A stretch of 13,111 nt of DNA from Verrucomicrobiales bacterium (GTDB lineage: Bacteria; Verrucomicrobiota; Verrucomicrobiia; Verrucomicrobiales; Verrucomicrobiaceae). The notes beneath the pieces are model-generated. The model had not been told where the DNA came from, did no database searches, and saw only the letters and a program-made list of their open reading frames with translations. Position 1 is the first letter of the stretch; each line of letters opens with the position of its first letter. Position numbers and translations under genes: made by a program. Positions 1 through 7,511 of this stretch are shown here, piece after piece. Location: the NCBI GenBank assembly GCA_003453085.1, contig DMMK01000422.1:1-13111 (forward strand), read 5' to 3'.

Positions 1-761
1 ATGTAGGCGTCGCCAAAGGTCATCCAGAAGCGGGCGCGGCGGATGTCGAAATGGGTGGTCAGAGACTCCAGCTCCTCATGATAGAGGCAATAGATGTTCT
101 TGGGGCCGATGCCGTCCGGGAAGGGAAAGCTGCGTTTGATTTCGAGCGGCTTGGTTTCCACCCAGGCGCCGTTTTCCCAGTAACGGCCATTGGCAGTGAC
201 TTCGCGGAGGTTGATCTCAGGGTTGAAATTGGTGGCAAAGGCCTTGCCGTGATCGCCTGCATTGCAGTCGAGGATGTCCAGCGTATCAATCTTGCTGAAG
301 TGGTGCTTCAGGGCGTAGGCGGTGTAAACATTGGTCACGCCTGGGTCGAAGCCGCAGCCGAGAAGGGCGGTGAGGCCAGCGGCCTTGAATTTTTCCTGGT
401 AGGCCCACTGCCAGTGGTACTCAAACTTGGCGACGTCGCGAGGCTCGTAGTTCGCGGTGTCAATGTAATGCACGCCAGCCTCGAGGCAGGCATCCATGAT
501 GGTGAGATCCTGGTAAGGAAGAGCCACATTGATGACTACCTTCGGCTGAAATTCCTTCAGCAGCTTCACCAGCTCCGGCACATTGTCCGCATCCACGGCG
601 GCGGTCTGGATGGGGCGGCTCAATTCCGCCGCGATGCTGTCGCACTTGGATTTGGTCCGGGAGGCGAGCATGATCTCGCTGAACACGTCTGGGAGCTGAG
701 CGCATTTGTGAGTGACCACGCGGCCAACGCCGCCTGCGCCGATGATGAGAACTTTTGCCAT
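1..761 (-). CDS. Carboxynorspermidine synthase / saccharopine dehydrogenase family protein (3' part cut off by window edge)
   Basis: Reading the minus strand from the ATG at 761 gives 253 uninterrupted codons to the window edge. The N-terminus MAKVLIIGAGGVGRVVTHKC carries a Rossmann GxGGxG dinucleotide-binding motif. Further in are VVINVALPYQDL, DTANYEP and the diagnostic GCGFDPGVTNVY. Members of this family run to about 400 residues, so roughly the last third is missing. The family reductively condenses an aldehyde with an amine using NAD(P)H. The GFDPGVTN version fits the bacterial carboxynorspermidine synthase branch of the alternative spermidine route better than fungal lysine saccharopine dehydrogenases, but the two are hard to tell apart by eye. 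No decarboxylase partner (nspC) lies in the window, although it could lie beyond the left edge. There is no clear Shine-Dalgarno before the ATG. The gene diverges from the SDR gene at 921. Confidence 0.87.
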   Translation of the reverse strand, partial: MAKVLIIGAGGVGRVVTHKCAQLPDVFSEIMLASRTKSKCDSIAAELSRPIQTAAVDADNVPELVKLLKEFQPKVVINVALPYQDLTIMDACLEAGVHYIDTANYEPRDVAKFEYHWQWAYQEKFKAAGLTALLGCGFDPGVTNVYTAYALKHHFSKIDTLDILDCNAGDHGKAFATNFNPEINLREVTANGRYWENGAWVETKPLEIKRSFPFPDGIGPKNIYCLYHEELESLTTHFDIRRARFWMTFGDAY

Positions 762-833
762 AGAGTCTGCAAGGGTGGCGGTGATGAAACGGGAGTCAAG
801 CGACGCGGTGTGAAAGTAACTTTAAGACTCAAG

Positions 834-862
834 GTGGGCCGCTGAGGGTTAGAAGTGGGCCG
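834..862. repeat. Two-copy short direct repeat, 21-bp period, in a divergent intergenic region
   Basis: The octamer GTGGGCCG occurs at 834-841 and again at 855-862, exactly 21 bp (two helical turns) apart, between the divergent starts at 761 and 921. It could be a degenerate tandem repeat or a pair of binding sites. Nothing else in the sequence decides between these, and two copies of an 8-mer is weak evidence. Confidence 0.3.
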
Positions 863-920
863 TTGGCGCTGTATTTTGATTTCCCAACCCACGTATCCAC
901 CTACCATTTCTCCCTTTCCC

Positions 921-1694
921 ATGTTTTCTCTCGCTCATAAAACCGCTGTCATCACAGGTGCAGGCTCTGGCATCGGCCAGGCCATTGCTCTGCTTTTTGC
1001 CCGTCAGGGGGCCCATGTGGAGGTGCTGGATCTGAAACTGGAATCTGCCCAGGTGACCGTGGATCAAATTGTGGCGGAAGGTGGCAGCGCGCGGGCCATG
1101 GCCTGCGATGTGGGGGATCACGCCGAGGTGAAAAAGGTCTTTGATGACATCAGCGTCCGTCGTCTACGGCTGGACATCCTGGTGAACAATGCGGGCATCG
1201 CCCACATCGGCACCGTCTTGACCACCACGGAGGCGGACATGGACCGGCTTTACCAGATCAACATCAAAGGGGTGTTCAATTGCTCCCAGGCCGCCATTGA
1301 GAGAATGGTGGCCCAGGGCGGGGGCGTGGTGCTGAATATGTGCTCCATTGCTGCGGAGATGGGGCTGGCGGATCGTTTTGCCTACTCCATGACCAAGGGG
1401 GCGGTGCTGACCATGACCTACTCGATGGCCAAGGATTTCATCAAGCAGGGCATCCGCTGCAACTGCATCAACCCGGCGCGTGTGCACACGCCGTTTGTGG
1501 ATGGTTATCTGGCCAAAACGTATCCAGGGCAGGAAGCGGAAATGTTCCAAAAACTCAGCGAGGCCCAGCCCATCGGCCGCATGGCGCAGCCATCCGAGAT
1601 TGCGGCCCTGGCCCTGTATCTGTGCAGCGACGAGGCGGGCTTCATCACGGGCAGCGCCTATCCCATTGATGGCGGCGCGGTGAACCTGCGTTGA
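921..1694 (+). CDS. Short-chain dehydrogenase/reductase (SDR), classical type, NAD-preferring
   Basis: A 257-residue classical SDR of normal length. It has the cofactor motif TGAGSGIG at residues 12-19, an Asp at the end of strand beta-2 (VEVLDL, D37) that usually means NAD(H) rather than NADP(H), and NNAG at 89-92. The catalytic set is Ser142, Tyr155 and Lys159 (YSMTK), and the C-terminus has the usual ITGSAYPIDGG. The ATG at 921 was chosen over the in-frame ATG at 855 because MFSLAHKTAVITG starts where family members start; the earlier start would add 22 residues of unlikely composition. The stretch around PARVHTPFVDGYLAKTYPG reminds me of SDRs from L-fucose/2-keto-3-deoxy-L-fuconate catabolism, but no other sugar-acid gene is present, so the substrate is open. 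The gene starts divergently from the carboxynorspermidine synthase-like gene. Confidence 0.9.
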   Translation: MFSLAHKTAVITGAGSGIGQAIALLFARQGAHVEVLDLKLESAQVTVDQIVAEGGSARAMACDVGDHAEVKKVFDDISVRRLRLDILVNNAGIAHIGTVLTTTEADMDRLYQINIKGVFNCSQAAIERMVAQGGGVVLNMCSIAAEMGLADRFAYSMTKGAVLTMTYSMAKDFIKQGIRCNCINPARVHTPFVDGYLAKTYPGQEAEMFQKLSEAQPIGRMAQPSEIAALALYLCSDEAGFITGSAYPIDGGAVNLR

Positions 1695-1829
1695 TGGGAT
1701 GAATGTTGTCCCTGGGAGGCCAGGGTGTGATGCGAAATTGCTCATCGCCATTGGGCCTCGGGGGCTGCGTGGCGGATTCGTTGCCAAGGTATTTTTTACC
1801 GCCTGGATTCAACGGCCTAGCGTGAGGGA

Positions 1830-3008
1830 ATGAGTGAACATCCCATGTCTTTTCCCCCCGAGGCAGGATGGAACGAGGCCGAGGAACCAGCTTCTTTTGC
1901 CGCCGACCCATGTCCTACATCTCTTGCACCCGCATCGTCTCCGAAAGAGCCGCGCCTAAAAGCTCTCTGGCAGCGGATGGGTGGCGGTTCTTTGCTTGTT
2001 TCCGTGGGCATTCACGCCGTGATCTTGGCCATCGCTGGGTGGATGGTATTGAGCGTGGCCCGCCCACCTGTGCAGGTGGATTTCCTTCCAGGTGGCGGTT
2101 CGAAAAGTGGTGCCGCAGCTTCTCAGGCTTTAGAGTATAAAGTGCAGCAAAAGCGGCGCACGAGGATGGAGCAGAAGTTGCCCAAACAACGCCTAGTTTC
2201 CACAAGCCTGAATTCAGGAATCACACTGCCGGATGCCCCTCCAGAACTGCTGGACATTCCGGACTCAACCTCGCTCCTGGGGAGTAAGGCCTCTTTGGGG
2301 CGAGGCATGGGGCTTTCCAGTGCGGGTTTTGGCACGGGAACAGGATCTGGGATGGGGCGGGGCAACATGCCGGGCATGACTTTTCAGCCGATCACCATGT
2401 TTGGCATGGAACTGAAAAACACCCGCAAGATCGCGGTGGTGATTGATGTCTCTCGTTCCATGACGCGATACCTCCCTGCCGTGGTGAGTGAACTGGATAA
2501 AATCGCCCGCCAGAGCGTACTGGTCATGCATTATGGCTGCGGCCTGCGAGAAGCCAAAGGACGTGTGGATGATAAGGTGCGGAAAGCCGAGGGAGAGGTC
2601 TTTGCGACCTTTTGGCAAAACTGGCAGGGCACAGCTTCCTTGAAGATGAGCGAGGAAGAGCGGCGCAAACTGACCTATGACCCCGGGCAGCCCATGCCGC
2701 TGGCACCGATCTACGAACGCCTAGCCAAAAGGCCCGGGACCTACTTCATCAACTTCAACGGAACCTCGCAAACCCAGGTGGCGCTGATGTCCAATGAGGT
2801 CCTGGATGCGGATACAATTTACTGGTTCGCCGATTTCCAGGATGGTGTAAGCGAAGAAATCATGGCCGACGTGCGGCGCAAGCTGAAGGGCCGCAAACAA
2901 AAGCTCTACATGCATGCGTCTTTGCGTGGCAAGGCCTTTGACCTAGTGCGGGAAGGGCTGGTGGTGCCGCTGGGCGGTGAGGTCATTGAGGCCGAGGTGG
3001 CAAAATGA
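1830..3008 (+). CDS. Single-pass membrane protein with C-terminal von Willebrand A-like domain
   Basis: A protein of 392 residues. Residues 1-50 are hydrophilic and Pro/Ala/Glu-rich. A single hydrophobic segment at about 53-76 (SLLVSVGIHAVILAIAGWMV) follows basic residues, predicting N-in/C-out topology. A linker with basic and Gly/Met-rich parts (about 155-183) leads to a vWA-like domain from about 198, with IAVVIDVSRSM holding the DxSxS metal-site motif at 206-210. A later IYWFADFQDG (330-339) sits where vWA domains have their second acidic loop. The order short cytoplasmic tail, TM, low-complexity linker, folded domain resembles TonB-type or vWA envelope adaptors. Function and partners are unknown; no co-transcribed MoxR ATPase or TonB system is nearby. 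The start is uncertain: GAGGG at 1824-1828 is too close to ATG 1830 and too far from ATG 1845. Confidence 0.8.
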   Translation: MSEHPMSFPPEAGWNEAEEPASFAADPCPTSLAPASSPKEPRLKALWQRMGGGSLLVSVGIHAVILAIAGWMVLSVARPPVQVDFLPGGGSKSGAAASQALEYKVQQKRRTRMEQKLPKQRLVSTSLNSGITLPDAPPELLDIPDSTSLLGSKASLGRGMGLSSAGFGTGTGSGMGRGNMPGMTFQPITMFGMELKNTRKIAVVIDVSRSMTRYLPAVVSELDKIARQSVLVMHYGCGLREAKGRVDDKVRKAEGEVFATFWQNWQGTASLKMSEEERRKLTYDPGQPMPLAPIYERLAKRPGTYFINFNGTSQTQVALMSNEVLDADTIYWFADFQDGVSEEIMADVRRKLKGRKQKLYMHASLRGKAFDLVREGLVVPLGGEVIEAEVAK

Positions 3009-3108
3009 GGGGTTGGGTCTGTAGATGAAGGGGGGAACAAATGCCACGGTTGCAGGGTGGTCGAAACATCTCGACAACTGGGTTCGTTTTCGTTTCCCTG
3101 TCCATCGC

Positions 3109-4449
3109 ATGAAACTGCCCTTCTTCCTCGCCTTTGCCCTTGCGGCTTCCTTTGCCAATGCTGAAAACTGGCCCAACTGGCGTGGCCCGAATCTGGACGG
3201 CTCCAGCCCGGAGAAAAATCTGCCCGCGAAGTTCAGCAAAACCGAAGGCGTAAAATGGGCGGTGGATGTGCCTGCCATCTCGGCCTCCGTACCGGTGGTG
3301 TGGGGAGACAAAGTTTTCATCACGGCACCGATCGTGGACAAGCAGCAGCTCGTGGGCCTGTGCTATGATGCAAAAACAGGCAAGGAGCTGTGGCGCAAGG
3401 TGGTCTCTGAAGGTGGACTGCAATGGGACAACAAGAGCAACCTCGCCAGCCCTTCTCCCGTGACGGATGGAGAGCGTGTGGTGTTCCTGTTTGCGGATGC
3501 GGTGGCGGCCAGCTTTGACCTCGATGGCAACCTCCAGTGGAAGCGCGATTTCAAGGAAACCCACGGTGCTTTTGCCACCCAGTGGACCTATGGCAGCAGC
3601 CCGATGATGGATGGCGGCAAGCTGTACATCCAGGTGCTACAGCGCAATGAGACCTTTGAGTTTCAGGGTTTCCCCAAAGGCACTCCAGGCAAGGACATGA
3701 CCAGCTACATCTTGGCCGTGGATCCTGCGACGGGCAAAGATGTGTGGAAGCAGCTGCGCAAAACACCTGCGGAAGTGGAATCGCTGGAAGCCTTCAGCTC
3801 CCCTGTTTTCACCACGCATGGTGGCAAGCGGGTGATGCTGATTTCCGGCGGCGACACCTTGACCCTGCATGATGCTGCTACTGGTGCTGAATACGCACGG
3901 CTGGCCACCTGGAACCTCGCGGGTGAAGGGTATAACAAATTCTTCCGTCTCGTGCCTTCGCCTGTCGTCGGCGATGGCATCGCGCTTGTCTGTGCGCCGA
4001 AAAATTCTCCGGTGTTTGCCATGCCGCTGGACAGCAAGGGCCAGGATGTGCCGCCGCTGTGGACCAGCAACCCGAAGGAAGTGACCACGGATGTTTCCAC
4101 GCCCGCCTTCTATGAAGGCAGCTTTTACGTTCTGGACAGTGGCCGCCGCACGGTGAGCCGTGTGGAGCCAAAAACGGGCAAGGTGATCTGGACCGGTGAA
4201 ACCGGTAGCAAGGCCAAGTTTGAAAGCAGCCCCACCGTGGCCGATGGCAAGATCTACATGACCAATTTCTGGGGCGAGGTCTATGTGGTGAAAGCGGGTG
4301 GTGACAGCTTTGAGCTTCTGAGCATGAATGAAATGGGCAATGGCAGCAAACCGAATGGCGACGCCGCAAGCTGCCGCAGCAGCATCGCCGCTGCCAATGG
4401 CTGCCTCTTCATCCGCACCCAGGACAAGCTGTACTGCGTGGGGCAATGA
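3109..4449 (+). CDS. Secreted PQQ-like beta-propeller repeat protein (BamB/quinoprotein-type fold)
   Basis: 446 residues starting at the ATG at 3109, which gives a classical signal peptide: MK, a hydrophobic core LPFFLAFALAASF, and cleavage predicted after ANA (residue 18). The in-frame ATG 28 codons upstream (3025) would bury this signal peptide and is rejected. The mature protein begins ENWPNWRGPN, an opening I associate with planctomycete/verrucomicrobial PQQ-like propellers. Repeated blades follow with motifs such as YDAKTGKELWRK, AVDPATGKDVWKQ and VEPKTGKVIWTGE, whose tandem A-x-T-G-K-x-x-W signature marks the fold. It is probably periplasmic or surface-exposed. Whether it binds a cofactor, acts in envelope assembly or is a scaffold cannot be told from sequence. 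It lies 100 bp downstream of the vWA protein on the same strand, so co-transcription is possible. Confidence 0.88.
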   Translation: MKLPFFLAFALAASFANAENWPNWRGPNLDGSSPEKNLPAKFSKTEGVKWAVDVPAISASVPVVWGDKVFITAPIVDKQQLVGLCYDAKTGKELWRKVVSEGGLQWDNKSNLASPSPVTDGERVVFLFADAVAASFDLDGNLQWKRDFKETHGAFATQWTYGSSPMMDGGKLYIQVLQRNETFEFQGFPKGTPGKDMTSYILAVDPATGKDVWKQLRKTPAEVESLEAFSSPVFTTHGGKRVMLISGGDTLTLHDAATGAEYARLATWNLAGEGYNKFFRLVPSPVVGDGIALVCAPKNSPVFAMPLDSKGQDVPPLWTSNPKEVTTDVSTPAFYEGSFYVLDSGRRTVSRVEPKTGKVIWTGETGSKAKFESSPTVADGKIYMTNFWGEVYVVKAGGDSFELLSMNEMGNGSKPNGDAASCRSSIAAANGCLFIRTQDKLYCVGQ

Positions 4450-4617
4450 GGTGTGGGAGCGATTCTGACACACTCCTTACAAGCCTCTTACCGGGAGCTG
4501 ACGCATCTGAAAATGGATCGGTTATGATCACAGCACATTGAGGTACGCAAAGGCGGACTCAGTGACGAATTTCAGATAGTGGGTTGTCTTCTGGCTGTTG
4601 GTGACCTTCGAAAGATT

Positions 4618-4653
4618 TCAGGGCGGACCGAGTGGTTCGCCCTGATTTTTTTT
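4618..4653 (+). terminator. Rho-independent terminator
   Basis: The arms TCAGGGCG (4618-4625) and CGCCCTGA (4638-4645) are perfectly complementary. The stem continues inwards by four more pairs (GACC/GGTT, including one G-U) to a GAGT tetraloop, giving a 12-bp stem followed at once by eight T residues (4646-4653). It is oriented to end plus-strand transcription, probably that of the PQQ-propeller gene whose stop lies 168 bp upstream, or of an untranslated RNA in between. Confidence 0.85.
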
Positions 4654-4706
4654 GCAAGATGCCTGAAACCTAAGCATTGCGTTGCAAATCGCCTCATGGT
4701 AAAACC

Positions 4707-4715
4707 TGAGATAAT
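4707..4715 (+). promoter_or_regulatory. Possible extended -10 promoter element for the 4777 gene
   Basis: TG-A-GATAAT at 4707-4715 matches the extended -10 form TGnTATAAT except for one base. It lies just after the terminator and 62 bp before the ATG at 4777. No good -35 box is seen at 16-18 bp spacing. This is inference from a short motif. Confidence 0.3.
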
Positions 4716-4776
4716 TCAGTTCCAAAAAAAGACCGTGAGGTCGAGAAACTGAACAAAACTCAACCCACCATGCGCC

Positions 4777-5094
4777 ATGCTGACACCGACAGACATCGCC
4801 GAATACGGGGAACGCCATGTGGAGAAATGGCTGATCGAGACCGGATCCCGCTGCTACCACACCACGCAGCGGCACGGAACCAAGGACCTGGAGGCCCGAA
4901 GTTCTGAAATCAACATGCTGGTGCACATCAATGCCAGCCTGGAGCCCAAGCCTGCCCCGCCCCTCACCCACACCGACCACGACAGCGTGTGCTCTCGTGC
5001 GATGATGCTGGGCTTTGACCCCTGGGTGGCCCAGGTGCAGGTGGATCGCAATGGCGACCTGTTCACCGACATTGTGTGGACCAAGCTGAAGTAG
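4777..5094 (+). CDS. Small PD-(D/E)XK nuclease-fold protein, possibly catalytically degenerate
   Basis: 105 residues. The N-terminal helix (EYGERHVEKWLIETG) is followed by GTKDLEA (34-40), a beta-strand-like MLVHINAS (47-54), and a C-terminal block SRAMMLGFDPWVAQVQVDRN (73-92) then IVWTKL. This order (helix, acidic strand end, strand with the nuclease K, then SRA..LG...A.V....G....I.W..L) is what I recall for small PD-(D/E)XK-like proteins of Verrucomicrobiota and YraN/Hjc-like nucleases. In active members the strand typically ends V-K (ExK/QxK); here the position is Asn52, so catalysis may be lost or shifted. A second ATG at 4770 is out of frame. The gene follows a terminator, so it is probably transcribed alone, and it converges on hom with only 7 bp between stops. 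The fold call is moderate and the function unknown. Confidence 0.65.
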   Translation: MLTPTDIAEYGERHVEKWLIETGSRCYHTTQRHGTKDLEARSSEINMLVHINASLEPKPAPPLTHTDHDSVCSRAMMLGFDPWVAQVQVDRNGDLFTDIVWTKLK

Positions 5095-5101
5095 GGGCGA
5101 A

Positions 5102-6424
5102 TTAACCCTGCAAGGTCTCCACCCGCATCCAGCTCGGTTTACCACGCACGCAGGCGAGTGAGCAGAGGGCATCCAAAGCCTTCAACATATCGCCCAGGCT
5201 CGCATCATGCAGCATCAGCACCAGGCTGGTGCTACCACTGGTGTCTTCCAGATCCTCGGGCTGGATCATGGAGGAGATGCCGATGTTTCGCTGCCCCAGC
5301 ACAGTGGATACCTGGGCTAGCACCCCGGGCACATCGTCCACGGTCAGGCGCAGGTAATAATGGGAAACAGTGTCCTCAATGGGCTTGCTCTTTCCATATA
5401 GGCCATGCGGGACGAAGCCGCTGTGGCGCGCGCCATAGACCAACACGGCAGCGGCTTCACAAAGATCGCTGATGACGCTGCTGCTCGTCGGGTCCTGCCC
5501 GGCCCCACGGCCATAAAAGAGCGTTTCGCCCACGATGTCGCCATTCACCAGGACCGCATTGAAGCTGCCGCTGACGTTTGCCAGCACGTGAGAAAGCGGT
5601 ACCAGCGTCGGCTGTGTACGCACCTCCACCAGGCCCTGCTCGTCGGCACGGATCACGGAAAGCAGCTTGATGGTGTAACCCAGACGCTTGGCAAATTTGA
5701 AGTCCACGATGTCGATCGTGTCCACCCCTTCCACATGCACACAGGGAGTCGGAATCCAGAAACCATAGCTCAGCGAGGCCAGGATGATGGCCTTGTGCGC
5801 AGCATCCCAGCCGCTAACATCCAATGTGGGATCGGCCTCTGCATAACCTTTTTCTTGAGCTTCGCGAAGGGCGTCCTCATAGCTGAGACCGGCCTGGGAC
5901 ATGCGGGTGAGGATGTAGTTGCAGGTGCCATTGATGATGCCGTGGATGGACAGGATGCGGTTTCCTACCAGCCCTTCTTGCAGCACCTGAATGATCGGGA
6001 TGCCACCTGCGACAGCCGCTTCAAAATAGATGGGCACGCCGCACTGCTCCGCCAGAGCAAACAGTTCCTGCCCGCGCTCGGCCAGCAGGGCCTTGTTACC
6101 CGTGACCACGATTTTTTTGGCCCGCAGCGCTGCGCACACCAGATCATAGGCCGTGGTGGTGCCACCGATGAGCTCGACCACCACCTGGATCTCTTCGTCA
6201 GTGATGAGGTCCTGCCACTGCGTAGAAAGCATGGCTTCTGGCACCACCACATCCCGGGGACGCTGGAGATCCCTCACCACTACGCGCTTTACCCGGATGT
6301 CCGCCCCGGTGCGCTGGCGGATGAGATCGCCATTTTGCATCAGGTTTTTAAAGACACCTGCACCCACGTTCCCCAGTCCTGCGAGGCCGATGTGAATGGT
6401 GCGTGGGGGGGTAGGAACGGACAT
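5102..6424 (-). CDS. hom: Homoserine dehydrogenase with C-terminal ACT domain
   Basis: 440 residues, the usual length of the monofunctional enzyme, which reduces aspartate semialdehyde to homoserine with NAD(P)H in threonine/methionine synthesis. The N-terminal Rossmann motif is GLAGLGNVGAGV (13-24). VVTGNKALLA (106-115) contains conserved Lys111. The catalytic-domain signature GIINGTCNYILTRM (162-175) is followed by EAQEKGYAEADPTLDVSGWD (188-207) and the conserved AAHK Lys211. A regulatory ACT domain starts near residue 356 (YYLRLTVDDVPGVLAQVSTV) and ends the protein, consistent with threonine feedback. There is no fused aspartokinase, and neither thrB nor thrC is adjacent. The ATG at 6424 gives the normal N-terminus. 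The gene is divergent from the flippase-like gene (142 bp between starts) and convergent with the nuclease-fold gene. Confidence 0.97.
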   Translation of the reverse strand: MSVPTPPRTIHIGLAGLGNVGAGVFKNLMQNGDLIRQRTGADIRVKRVVVRDLQRPRDVVVPEAMLSTQWQDLITDEEIQVVVELIGGTTTAYDLVCAALRAKKIVVTGNKALLAERGQELFALAEQCGVPIYFEAAVAGGIPIIQVLQEGLVGNRILSIHGIINGTCNYILTRMSQAGLSYEDALREAQEKGYAEADPTLDVSGWDAAHKAIILASLSYGFWIPTPCVHVEGVDTIDIVDFKFAKRLGYTIKLLSVIRADEQGLVEVRTQPTLVPLSHVLANVSGSFNAVLVNGDIVGETLFYGRGAGQDPTSSSVISDLCEAAAVLVYGARHSGFVPHGLYGKSKPIEDTVSHYYLRLTVDDVPGVLAQVSTVLGQRNIGISSMIQPEDLEDTSGSTSLVLMLHDASLGDMLKALDALCSLACVRGKPSWMRVETLQG

Positions 6425-6566
6425 GGTCGGGGAAAAGGGCTAAAAAAGGAAGCCCGTAGAGATGCACGGGGATGAGGGCAGGTCAAAGGTCAAGCGGGCC
6501 AAAAGATGCTTCATGGCACTTGCCGTTTGGATTTCGAGGCAGGGTTGACTAAGGTCGGTATCTCGC

Positions 6567-7511
6567 ATGCGCACCCGCCACCTTTTTCTCCTGCTCCGTG
6601 CAGCCCTCGCCGTGGGGCTGATGCTGTGGGTGCTGCGAAAACTGAGGCAGGAGGGGGCGGCGGAACTCTCCTGGTCTGCCATAGATCCTGCATGGCTCGC
6701 CCTGGCATTCCTCCTCGGCGGGCTTTCCGTCCTGGGCTGGGCGGGGCGGTGGTGGTGGTTCCTGCGAGTTTATGGAGTGAAGGCGCGCTATGGGGAATTG
6801 CTACGGCTGACGCTGTTTGCCGATTTTTTCAATCTTTACTTCCTCGGCCCCATTGGGGCAGACGGCATCCGGCTGCTGCTGCTTTCCCGAACATTCCCGG
6901 AACGACGTGGAGCCATCGTCGGCTCGCTGGTGCTGGACCACATCGGCGGGCTTTTTGGCGGAGTCATTCTCTATGGCCTGTTTTCGCGGCAGGCAGGGTT
7001 GCCGGAGGGGGTGCTGGCCACCGCCGACATCGCCTTGCTGGCCTTCACGGGATTATCCTTCCTGGGGCTGGGAGTCATCATGGAACCCTGGCTGCAGCGG
7101 GTCTTTGGCCGCATCCCCGGCCTGCGCTGGCTCTCGGCCAAGGCGGCACCGATCTATGCGGGCACGTTTCGGCATCCTTGGTTATTCTCCGGCTTTGCCG
7201 TCTCGGCCCTGGGCACCGCCTGCGCCTATGCTGCTTACTGGGCGGCAGCCCGCGCGCTGGGCACGGATGTTTCACTGCCCAGCCTGCTGGGGCTGATGCC
7301 CGTCGTGGATGCCATCGCTTCCCTGCCCATCACTCTCAGTGGCATCGGCGTGCGTGAAGGTCTGCTGGTGGAGTGGCTAGGCGGGCAGGCAGACATCGGC
7401 AAAGTCAATGCCCTGGCGGCCTCTTTGCTAGGATTTGCCGCCTTGGGCCTGTGGGGCCTCATCGGCGGCTTATGGTTGGCCTTTTGGCGCAGGCGTCACA
7501 CCACCGCGTAG
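6567..7511 (+). CDS. Flippase-like / lysylphosphatidylglycerol synthase-type transmembrane protein (UPF0104)
   Basis: 314 residues and very hydrophobic, with about seven to eight predicted membrane segments (for example 8-24, 42-60, 115-140, 152-172, 207-230, 280-306). Family landmarks are GPIGADGIRLLLL (94-106), VLDHIGGLFGG (122-132) and the signature LPITLSGIGVREG (253-265). These mark the integral membrane domain shared by MprF/LPG synthases, AglD/GtfA-type and UPF0104 proteins. The soluble aminoacyl-transferase domain of MprF is absent, so lipid aminoacylation is unlikely; a role in lipid or lipid-linked glycan translocation is a family-level guess. Its 3' end overlaps the 3' end of the oppositely oriented flavoprotein gene by 16 bp. 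Confidence 0.87.
   Translation: MRTRHLFLLLRAALAVGLMLWVLRKLRQEGAAELSWSAIDPAWLALAFLLGGLSVLGWAGRWWWFLRVYGVKARYGELLRLTLFADFFNLYFLGPIGADGIRLLLLSRTFPERRGAIVGSLVLDHIGGLFGGVILYGLFSRQAGLPEGVLATADIALLAFTGLSFLGLGVIMEPWLQRVFGRIPGLRWLSAKAAPIYAGTFRHPWLFSGFAVSALGTACAYAAYWAAARALGTDVSLPSLLGLMPVVDAIASLPITLSGIGVREGLLVEWLGGQADIGKVNALAASLLGFAALGLWGLIGGLWLAFWRRRHTTA

Larger units (their letters stand above)
4450..4776. other. 327-bp gap without a recognisable gene; holds a strong intrinsic terminator and a possible promoter
   Basis: No ORF of convincing size or composition is seen on either strand between the PQQ-propeller stop and the ATG at 4777. The right half holds the hairpin plus T-run at 4618-4653 and an extended -10-like element near 4707-4715. 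The left half (4450-4617) shows nothing I recognise; it does not match tmRNA, SRP RNA or RNase P RNA core motifs that I know by eye. Confidence 0.6.

Noticed and set aside
51..845. Long plus-strand open frame of 264 codons
   Set aside because: It is antisense to the carboxynorspermidine/saccharopine dehydrogenase gene, whose protein has clear family motifs; the plus-strand translation has none.
1710..1725. CCCTGG-GAGG-CCAGGG hairpin after the SDR gene as terminator
   Set aside because: Only 6 bp and no T-run follows; too weak to call.
4526..4617. Minus-strand open stretch of about 29 codons (SQKTTHYLKFVTESAFAYLN), possible gene remnant
   Set aside because: It is bounded by stop codons at both ends with no start codon; an open stretch of this length is expected by chance.
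4626..4653. GGTTCGC in the terminator hairpin resembling a tRNA T-loop
   Set aside because: It is fully explained by the 12-bp terminator stem; no acceptor, D or anticodon arms can be folded around it.
5405..6475. Long plus-strand open frame of 356 codons
   Set aside because: Antisense shadow of hom, with a His/Arg-rich translation and no family motifs.
6545..6550. TTGACT as a -35 box for the flippase-like gene
   Set aside because: The matching -10 would fall at or inside the start codon at 6567, and no TATAAT-like hexamer is there.
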